The position numbers and the translations under genes are program-made. Positions 1 through 5,364 of a stretch of DNA of 5,364 nt are shown in pieces (within the stretch, counting starts at the first letter, position 1; every line of letters starts with the position of its first letter). The notes below the pieces were generated by a model. It had not been told where the DNA came from. It saw only the letters and a program-made list of their open reading frames with translations, and searched no databases. The stretch comes from an uncultured Pirellula sp. (lineage in GTDB: Bacteria; Planctomycetota; Planctomycetia; Pirellulales; Pirellulaceae). The stretch covers positions 1-5,364 of the forward strand of contig CAITIF010000541.1 of NCBI GenBank assembly GCA_903892365.1, given 5' to 3'.

Positions 1-84
1 CAACCGTTAGATCTGTCCAGCTTTTCCACCCCATAGCCTTTCTGTCGCACTCCTTTTCTCTGGAAGCAAAACGCATAACCAACC

Positions 85-1422
85 ATGCACACACCCTCTT
101 CTTGGCTGATTGAAAACGCTCGGCTGATCGATCCCAGTACTGGAATGGATCGGCACGGACGCTTGTTGATTGTGAATGGTCGATTTGCAGGCGTGGATGT
201 TTGTGATACAGATCTTCCTCATGAAGTCGAGCGCTGGGATGTGCAAGGATGCGTAGTGGCGCCGGGACTTTGCGACTTGTCGACCGAGTTCGGTGAACCG
301 GGACGAGAAGAAGACGAAACGATCGTTACGGGCACCCGAGCTGCCTTGGCGGGCGGCTTCTCTTCGATCGCTCTTTCCTCCAATACGGAGCCACCGATCG
401 ACACAGCGGCAAGTGTCGAGTTCATTCATCAGAAGGGGGCTCGTGCTGATAACTGTCGAGTGTACGCGCTTGGTTGCGTCAGCAAGCACCAGCAGGGAGA
501 ATCGCTTGCGGAGATTGGATCGCTCGTAGAAGCCGGCGCGGTTGCGCTGAGTGATGGTCCCAAACCGATCGAAAACACAGGGCTGTTGCGTCGGGCGCTC
601 GAGTATTGTGCGATGTTTGATCGCGTCGTATTTGATCATCCCGAGATTGCATCGCTTTCTCGAGGTGGGGTCATGCATGAGGGGCTAGAACAATTGGTTT
701 TGGGACTCTCGCCGATCCCGGCTGAGGCAGAAGACTTATCAACCTCTAGGGATATACGCTTGGTCGAAGCCACGGGAGGGCGTTTGCATCTTACCAGCGT
801 CAGTACATCGGGAAGCATCGATCTGTGCCGCCGCGCGAAGGCCAGGGGGATCGCTTTTACCGCAGGGGTCTTTGTTGCTAATCTTCATATGAACGATACG
901 ATGCTCCGAAGTTTTGACGCGAACTGCAAAGTCAATCCGCCGCTTCGTTCGCAAGATCATGTTGTAGCGTGCTTGGAAGGACTTAGGGACGGCACGATCG
1001 ATATCATCAGCAGCGGGCACCGCCCCTGTTCTCTGGAGAAGAAGATGCTGGAGATCGATGCGGCACCGTTCGGGATGATCGCTCTGGAAACAGCGCTATC
1101 CCAAGTGATCACTCATGTGATTCGCCCAGGTATTCTTACATGGTGTGAAGCGATCGCCAAGATGAGTCTGAATCCAGCTCGCTTGATTGGTGTGTCCGGC
1201 GGAACACTCCAATCAAACGCACCTGCTGATCTCGTGGTCGTTGCTGCGGAACGCACATGGAAGGTGGATGCAACATCGCTTCAGAGCAAGTCGTACAACA
1301 CCCCACTCGATGGGACCGAGCTATACGGCGTTGTATTAGCCACCTTCGTGGAAGGACGCCGAAAGTTTGTTGCTCCATCTGTACCGAAGCCCCTATTCCA
1401 ATCCTCTCTGGAGAACGTCTAA
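85..1422 (+). CDS. pyrC: Dihydroorotase-like protein, zinc site lost (probably non-catalytic PyrC homologue)
   Basis: A 445-residue protein that aligns over its whole length with type I dihydroorotases (cyclic amidohydrolase fold), the enzymes that close N-carbamoyl-aspartate to dihydroorotate in pyrimidine synthesis. Recognisable blocks are VVAPGLCDL (57-65), EPG..EDETI.TGT.AALAGGF (71-92), LLRRALEY (167-174), DHPEIASL (184-191), HLTSVST (235-241), KVNPPLR (282-288) and SLNPARLIGV (361-370). The metal and catalytic residues are mostly gone. The HxH becomes S66-T67-E68, the following substrate Arg becomes G70, the second His of HxxHVST becomes S238, and the Asp of TDHAPH becomes G311. H185, D157 and N284 remain. 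Known non-catalytic dihydroorotases (Pseudomonas PyrC') scaffold aspartate transcarbamoylase, and a similar role is inferred here. The start is fixed by an in-frame TAA at 76-78, with 85 the first ATG after it; no good Shine-Dalgarno precedes it. The first 84 bases show no recognisable upstream gene end. The frame is intact, so it is not a decaying pseudogene. Confidence 0.87.
   Translation: MHTPSSWLIENARLIDPSTGMDRHGRLLIVNGRFAGVDVCDTDLPHEVERWDVQGCVVAPGLCDLSTEFGEPGREEDETIVTGTRAALAGGFSSIALSSNTEPPIDTAASVEFIHQKGARADNCRVYALGCVSKHQQGESLAEIGSLVEAGAVALSDGPKPIENTGLLRRALEYCAMFDRVVFDHPEIASLSRGGVMHEGLEQLVLGLSPIPAEAEDLSTSRDIRLVEATGGRLHLTSVSTSGSIDLCRRAKARGIAFTAGVFVANLHMNDTMLRSFDANCKVNPPLRSQDHVVACLEGLRDGTIDIISSGHRPCSLEKKMLEIDAAPFGMIALETALSQVITHVIRPGILTWCEAIAKMSLNPARLIGVSGGTLQSNAPADLVVVAAERTWKVDATSLQSKSYNTPLDGTELYGVVLATFVEGRRKFVAPSVPKPLFQSSLENV
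1410..1414 (+). promoter_or_regulatory. Ribosome binding site inside the end of the pyrC-like gene
   Basis: GGAGA lies 7 bases before the ATG at 1422, within the last codons of the upstream gene. It supports 1422 as the true start of the asparagine-synthetase-like protein rather than the in-frame ATG at 1257, which would put 55 residues with no family similarity inside the upstream coding sequence. Stop and start share one base (TAATG), typical of translational coupling. Confidence 0.65.
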
Positions 1423-2756
1423 TGACTCAGTCTCAATATCTTCATCGGGTGATCAATCTGATGGACCCATCAAGAAACATTTTACTGAACGTTACAAGTC
1501 AGCAGGCCTCGGAGTACGTACAGTCTGGTGACCCGGCACTTGTGAGCAAGATTCAGGGGCAGTTTGCGATTGCTGAAACATCAGGGCGTATGGTTCGTAT
1601 GGCTCGTTCCATAGGTCGTTCGATGCGATACTTTCTTGCGAAGAAAGTGGATGGCCCTTGTTTGTTCATTGCGGAACGGATGGAAACACTTCGTGAGGCT
1701 CTTGCTCAAGAAGGGCTTGCTGACCAATTCCACCCGTCTTATACACGCACGGTGCCGGCTCATTATGTTGTCCAGATTGAACTGGTTGGATGCCCTGACC
1801 CCAATCCACGTTATGAGAGATTTTTTACTCCCAATCGAAATTCTCTTCCAAGCGATATTGAATGGATTGGACAGCAGTACATTTCGGAACTTGCAAAAGC
1901 CTGTGATGCATGGCTGGATCAGATCCCCAAGAACGAACCGATCGGAGTATTGTTTTCGGGTGGAATCGATAGCGGTGCCGTTCTTGTCACTCTTTATCAA
2001 CGACTATTGAGTCGAGGTGAATCGCCAGCCAGACTCAAGGCGTTCACCTTGAAAGCCGATCACGACGCGAGCGACGCGAATCAAGCGTATTCGTTTTTGC
2101 AAAAGCTAAATCTGGAAATGCTTTGGGAGCCGATCGAATGCTCCGACGCAGATTTGGATTGGCGTGAAGCGGTTCGGATTGTCGAAGACTATAAGCCGTT
2201 AGATATCCAAAGCGCGACGATGGCTATTGCCTTGTGCAAAGGCATACGAGCCCGATATCCAGATTGGAAGTACTTAGTCGATGGGGATGGTGGCGACGAA
2301 AACTTGAAGGACTACCCCATTGAAGACAATCCAGAGCTTACCATTCGCAGTGTCTTGAACAATCTGATGCTTTATCAAGAGGGCTGGGGAGTTCACGCGA
2401 TCAAGCATTCACTGGTGCACAGTGGAGGCCAGAGTCGCGGTCACGCACGAACGTCAGCTCCAGCTGCGGCGTTTGGGTTCGCAGGCTTCAGTCCTTTCGC
2501 GTTGCCGCAGGTAATCAACGTGGCAGAGTCCATTCCGTTCATCGATTTGACTCAGTGGGATCACGAAAAGCTTTATGCTCTGAAGGGTCAAATCGTGAGC
2601 GCCGGGATGAAATCGGTAATGGGAGTTGACATGCCAATCTTCCCGAAGCGACGCTTTCAACACGGAGCAGTTTCGTCATCGAGTTTCAGCAACCTTTTTC
2701 CGAAGGACGAGGATGTTTACCGCAAGGCTTATCAAGAGCATTGGGCATCCAGCTAA
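1422..2756 (+). CDS. Asparagine synthetase-related ATP-dependent amide ligase homologue without glutaminase Cys
   Basis: A 444-residue protein of the asparagine synthetase/beta-lactam synthetase superfamily. Residues about 45-130 resemble the class II glutaminase fold (GQFAIAE at 46-52, ARSIGRSMRYF at 61-71, LFIAE at 81-85, PNPRYERFF at 127-135). The front of that domain is shortened, and the sequence starts MTQSQ, so the Cys that becomes the N-terminal nucleophile in AsnB is absent. The synthetase domain has the pyrophosphate loop SGGIDS (179-184). It also has DGDGGDE (287-293), matching the AsnB SGEG(S/A)DE motif but with Asp289 for the usual Glu. IPFID (371-375), PKRRFQHGA (408-416; K409 lies where AsnB has its catalytic Lys) and the DVYRKAYQEHW tail (432-442) follow. 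It is shorter than typical AsnB (about 550 residues). By family it should adenylate a carboxylate and join it to an amine; substrate unknown. Free-ammonia asparagine synthesis or intramolecular amide formation are both possible. It overlaps the pyrC-like gene by one base, so co-expression is very likely. Confidence 0.85.
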   Translation: MTQSQYLHRVINLMDPSRNILLNVTSQQASEYVQSGDPALVSKIQGQFAIAETSGRMVRMARSIGRSMRYFLAKKVDGPCLFIAERMETLREALAQEGLADQFHPSYTRTVPAHYVVQIELVGCPDPNPRYERFFTPNRNSLPSDIEWIGQQYISELAKACDAWLDQIPKNEPIGVLFSGGIDSGAVLVTLYQRLLSRGESPARLKAFTLKADHDASDANQAYSFLQKLNLEMLWEPIECSDADLDWREAVRIVEDYKPLDIQSATMAIALCKGIRARYPDWKYLVDGDGGDENLKDYPIEDNPELTIRSVLNNLMLYQEGWGVHAIKHSLVHSGGQSRGHARTSAPAAAFGFAGFSPFALPQVINVAESIPFIDLTQWDHEKLYALKGQIVSAGMKSVMGVDMPIFPKRRFQHGAVSSSSFSNLFPKDEDVYRKAYQEHWASS

Positions 2757-2789
2757 ACTGTCGTGTTCGCCCGGGATGGATGAATCAGA

Positions 2790-2903
2790 CAACTCGAACC
2801 TAAACCTAAACCTAAACTTCAACTACCTGAGTTGAGTTCAAGTGCCCAAGCAGTTTCGTTTGGGTTTAAGATTAAGATTAGGATTAGGTTGAAGTTCGAG
2901 TTG
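2790..2903. repeat. Imperfect inverted repeat made of degenerate hexamers; possible bidirectional terminator
   Basis: The left arm (2791-2823) and right arm (2870-2902) are inverted copies matching at 27 of 33 positions. The outer ends, CAACTCGAAC (2790-2799) and GTTCGAGTTG (2894-2903), are perfect over 10 bp. The 46-base centre holds two small stems: TCAACT/AGTTGA (2819-2824 with 2830-2835) and CCCAA/TTGGG (2845-2849 with 2860-2864). Read on the bottom strand, the left arm is in-phase hexamers GTTGAA, GTTTAG three times, GTTCGA. The right arm continues the same pattern on the top strand. A transcript from either side could fold into a long stem, so a terminator or mRNA 3'-end stabiliser role between convergent genes is plausible, but this is inference. 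Confidence 0.7.
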
Positions 2904-2917
2904 AAGTTGAAGTTGGG
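2864..2917 (+). repeat. Nine in-phase degenerate hexamers (GWTNRR)
   Basis: Reading from 2864 the sequence divides without gaps into GTTTAA, GATTAA, GATTAG, GATTAG, GTTGAA, GTTCGA, GTTGAA, GTTGAA and GTTGGG. All fit G-(A/T)-T-N-(A/G)-(A/G), and the stretch contains a single C. The inverted left arm carries the same unit on the other strand (CCTAAA three times at 2799-2816 on the top strand). It looks like a short-period repeat that has diverged while keeping its 6-base phase. Confidence 0.72.
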
Positions 2918-2973
2918 GCTACGCCCTGGTTTGGCAATGATTGCGGTTCGTATGGCTAGGGGAGGTTGAGATG

Positions 2974-3004
2974 GATCGCTCGCCAACACTCGAGGCTAGC
3001 GATC
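2974..3004 (-). terminator. Hairpin over the stop codon of the peptidase gene, possible terminator
   Basis: GATCGCTCGCC (2974-2984) and GGCTAGCGATC (2994-3004) form an 11-bp stem with one mismatch (2981 against 2997) around a 9-base loop. The right arm contains the TAG stop (minus strand, 2998-2996) and the last codons of the peptidase. No T-run follows on the minus strand, so it is not a classical intrinsic terminator. It may still halt transcription or protect the mRNA end. Confidence 0.45.
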
Positions 3005-5364
3005 TTCAAGTAGGTGGCGTTGGAAGAACTCGGTCATCATTTGGTATTGGTGATAAACTTGTTCTGGATCGTTGACCCCGTGTCGGTTATTCGGGTAGAT
3101 CATCAGATCGAATTGCTTGTTGGCGTTCTGCAATGCGTTCACCAATTGCAGTGTATTTGCCATGTGGACGTTGTCGTCAATTTCACCATGGATCAGCATC
3201 AGGCGGCCACTTAGGTTGTTAGCTGATTCCACCACCGAGCTTGATTTGTAGCCTTCAGGGTTGGATTGCGGTGTGTCCATGAAGCGTTCTGTGTAGACCG
3301 AATCGTAATTGCTCCAGTCTGTTACGGGGGCCCCTGCGATTCCGGCGCGGAATAGGTTGCTATGAGTCATGGAGTAGGCAGTAAAGTATCCGCCGTAGCT
3401 CCATCCCCAAAGCCCGATCCTGTCCATATCCGCCCATCCCTGCTTTTCGAGCCAATGGACCGCATCCTCGAGATCACGAAGTTCCGTGGAACCAAGATCC
3501 TTATAGATCTTCCAAGTGTCCGAATTGCCGCGTCCTAAAGCAGACCTGTTATCGCAAAACAGCACGCAGATCCCTTGCTCGGCAAGATAGCGATGCCACA
3601 TATCGTTTCGATGGGTCCAGCTGTTTTCAACCGTTCTGGCAGCAGGACCGCCGTAGACATGGATCAGGACGGGCAGTTTTTTGGACTTGATTCGGTTCTC
3701 AAAGTCGGTCGGTTTGTAAATTAGCGATTGCAGAGCTAACCCGTCGCGGGCCTCGATCTCGAACATCTCGACCTTACCCGCTTGCAGATACTCGAACCGA
3801 TCGTTTCGATACCCACCCACATATCGTATATTTGCACCGCTTTGGTCGCGTAGCCAAAGTTGGCCAGGGGTATTGGAATCGCTCCAGGAATCAAAATAGA
3901 AGCTGCACTTCGGATGAACGCTGACTCGATGAACCCCGTTCGGTTCGCCTATGGTTTCCAATTTGAGTGTGCCAAGATCCACTCGCAGTAGATCCGTGTT
4001 GACCGGTGACGAGCGGTGTGCGAGGAGCCAAACCTGTTTTCCATCGGGCGATACAGCTTCAATCGACTTGACGTCCCACGCACCTTCCGTGACCGTGCTT
4101 CGAGTCCCATCAGGGGCAATTCGAAACAGATGTCTTCGCCCGCCCGCTGAATCACTAAGCCAAAGGAAGCTACCATCGGGTAACCATCGCGGTTCGTCGA
4201 TCACATCGACCCAAGCCGGTGAAACTTCGAAAGCGAGTTTCGAGACCTTCTTCGTCGCTAAGTCGTAGGAACAGACGTTCAGCATGGATTGAATTCGATT
4301 CTGCATTTGAAAGACCACCTCGGATTTTCCAGGAAGCGGGTTCCAGCCCACACGTACAATCAGTCGATCATCCGCAGGATAGGCATCCAATGGCACTTCC
4401 GTAGATGTTCCGGTAGCGATTTGAACCACGTGCAGCGTTACACCTGGATTGGGTTGGCCACTTTTGGGATATCGAGTTTCCTCCAACTTTTGAGCGAAGG
4501 ACAGGGAATTATCGATTTGAAATCGGGCGACCAGCGTCTCGTCCAATCGAAGGTAAGCGATTGAGCTCCCATCCGGGCTCCACCAGTATCCTTTAAACTG
4601 CCCCCGACCGTAGATTTCCTCTTGATAGACCCAATCCAGCTTTCCGTTTAGGATCTCTGCGGCGCCATCTTGGGTCAATTTCTTGACTTCCGTTGTTTCG
4701 CAATCCGCGATCCAAATGTTGTTCTCGTGGATATAAGCAACGTGTTTCCCGCTGGGGCTGAGCTCTGCAAGTTCTTTCGACTGGTTTGGCGTATGAGTTA
4801 TCTGACGCACGACATCCCGTGGCGCGTCGCTCTCTTGATTGCCAGCCAGGACGTTGCCGACGGGAGAGCTGCCAGTTTGGAAAACAAAGAGATCTCCCTT
4901 GTGCTCAATCAATGCACGTTCAAAAGCAGCGTCGAACACATTGATGCGCTTAAGATACGCGTTGGCTTGTGCTCCATCGAAAGCTTCCAGCTTTGCCAAG
5001 GCATCCGCGAGTCGCTTAGGCCGATCGAAGGGTTGCATCGCGCCAGTCCTGCAATCCACAGATTGCCATCGACCATCTTGGCTGATCAAGTAGGCGGCGT
5101 CATTAGGAAGCCACTTCGGTATGATCGCTGGTGGGGCTGTCAATGCGATTTTCTTCTGGGGATGGTAGATCTTATCGAGCGTCAATGGCTCAAGCGGAAT
5201 ATCGGAAGACGCAAGTCCCGAGAGGCCTAAGGGCTTTACGGAGTGGGTGCTTACCTTGCCTTTCAAAGGCTTCTCCAATCGAATGACTGGGTAGGTCGCG
5301 CCGACACTTAAGCTGGGGTCAAAAAAATTCCAGACGGCCAATGCGTCGTCGGCTTGTGGTTCTA
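2996..5364 (-). CDS. Dipeptidyl peptidase IV (S9B family prolyl dipeptidase), 5' end outside window
   Basis: A serine peptidase that should release X-Pro or X-Ala dipeptides from peptide N-termini, usually in the periplasm or on the cell surface. Numbering here counts from a TTG at 5341. Residues about 180-500 form the DPP IV N-terminal beta-propeller, with repeated blade motifs such as SPSGKHVAYI (196-205) and WSPDGSSIAYL (254-264). They include DWVYQEE, whose E241-E242 pair binds the substrate amino terminus. Residues about 575-781 are the alpha/beta-hydrolase domain. HVYGGP gives oxyanion Tyr563, GWSYGG the nucleophile Ser648, YDSVYTER the S1-pocket Tyr679 and Tyr683, HGEIDDN Asp722, and NNRHG His754. 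Triad spacing is close to human DPP IV. The frame stays open from 5341 to the edge (E-P-Q-A-D-D-A precedes the TTG), so the TTG is probably not the start; the real start, and any signal peptide, likely lies beyond 5364. Stop is TAG at 2998-2996. Convergent with the plus-strand pair. Confidence 0.93.
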   Translation of the reverse strand, partial: EPQADDALAVWNFFDPSLSVGATYPVIRLEKPLKGKVSTHSVKPLGLSGLASSDIPLEPLTLDKIYHPQKKIALTAPPAIIPKWLPNDAAYLISQDGRWQSVDCRTGAMQPFDRPKRLADALAKLEAFDGAQANAYLKRINVFDAAFERALIEHKGDLFVFQTGSSPVGNVLAGNQESDAPRDVVRQITHTPNQSKELAELSPSGKHVAYIHENNIWIADCETTEVKKLTQDGAAEILNGKLDWVYQEEIYGRGQFKGYWWSPDGSSIAYLRLDETLVARFQIDNSLSFAQKLEETRYPKSGQPNPGVTLHVVQIATGTSTEVPLDAYPADDRLIVRVGWNPLPGKSEVVFQMQNRIQSMLNVCSYDLATKKVSKLAFEVSPAWVDVIDEPRWLPDGSFLWLSDSAGGRRHLFRIAPDGTRSTVTEGAWDVKSIEAVSPDGKQVWLLAHRSSPVNTDLLRVDLGTLKLETIGEPNGVHRVSVHPKCSFYFDSWSDSNTPGQLWLRDQSGANIRYVGGYRNDRFEYLQAGKVEMFEIEARDGLALQSLIYKPTDFENRIKSKKLPVLIHVYGGPAARTVENSWTHRNDMWHRYLAEQGICVLFCDNRSALGRGNSDTWKIYKDLGSTELRDLEDAVHWLEKQGWADMDRIGLWGWSYGGYFTAYSMTHSNLFRAGIAGAPVTDWSNYDSVYTERFMDTPQSNPEGYKSSSVVESANNLSGRLMLIHGEIDDNVHMANTLQLVNALQNANKQFDLMIYPNNRHGVNDPEQVYHQYQMMTEFFQRHLLEDR

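Larger units (their letters stand above)
2757..2995. other. Intergenic gap between convergent genes
   Basis: This 239-base gap separates the plus-strand pair from the minus-strand peptidase, whose 3' ends face each other. It contains the hexamer-built inverted repeat listed separately and most of a hairpin at the peptidase stop. No supported gene lies here. No uridine tract typical of an intrinsic terminator follows any of the hairpins in either direction. Confidence 0.7.

Noticed and set aside
7..678. 223-codon minus-strand ORF opposite the pyrC-like gene
   Set aside because: Its translation has no recognisable motifs and runs antisense to a gene with clear family motifs; it is a frame shadow.
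1257..1421. 55-codon N-terminal extension of the asparagine-synthetase-like gene from the ATG at 1257
   Set aside because: It lies wholly within the pyrC-like coding sequence in another frame, has no family similarity, and a better start with a ribosome binding site is at 1422.
2799..2816. Three CCTAAA units resembling telomere repeats
   Set aside because: Only three units, part of a larger degenerate hexamer array in a bacterial intergenic gap; no sign of a chromosome end.
2626..2835. 69-codon ORF ending in an NLNLNLNFNY repeat
   Set aside because: The repeated residues are the CCTAAA hexamers read as codons; the rest overlaps the synthetase gene in another frame.
2912..2929. GGGGCTACGCCC as a terminator stem
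   Set aside because: Only a few G-C pairs can form and no T-run follows, so it is too weak to call.
2971..3075. 34-codon plus-strand ORF starting MDRSPTLEASD, preceded by AGGGGAGG at 2958-2965
   Set aside because: The Shine-Dalgarno-like purine run is tempting. However, the ORF is mostly antisense to the well-supported end of the peptidase gene, its start lies in a hairpin, and the product resembles nothing recognisable.
4670..5230. 186-codon plus-strand ORF opposite the peptidase gene
   Set aside because: Antisense to the DPP IV propeller coding region, no family motifs; a shadow ORF.

Overview
The window looks like chromosomal DNA from a free-living bacterium, most likely a planctomycete of the Pirellula/Rhodopirellula type. 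That placement is inference. It rests on moderate GC, a large secreted-type S9 peptidase, the lack of a Shine-Dalgarno at the first gene, and a degenerate hexamer array between genes. No rRNA, tRNA, IS element, phage gene or CRISPR array is visible.

Layout: (1) 85-1422 (+) encodes a dihydroorotase homologue in which nearly every zinc and catalytic residue has been replaced, so it reads as a non-catalytic PyrC-type protein. (2) 1422-2756 (+) shares one base with it (TAATG) and encodes an asparagine-synthetase-type ATP-dependent amide ligase homologue. It keeps the pyrophosphate loop but has no N-terminal glutaminase cysteine. (3) 2757-2995 is a convergent intergenic gap holding an imperfect 33-bp inverted repeat, both arms of which are built from in-phase degenerate hexamers. 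A separate hairpin covers the stop codon of the minus-strand gene. (4) 2996 to the right edge (-) encodes a dipeptidyl peptidase IV (family S9B) with a full catalytic triad, the Glu-Glu motif and the S1-pocket tyrosines. Its 5' end lies outside the window.

The two plus-strand genes are very probably one translationally coupled transcription unit. The unusual point is the pairing of a dead cyclic amidohydrolase with an ATP-using amide-synthetase homologue. The first may act structurally, as non-catalytic dihydroorotases do with aspartate transcarbamoylase. The role of the second is unknown. The peptidase is transcribed convergently and is probably unrelated in function, serving peptide catabolism in the cell envelope.
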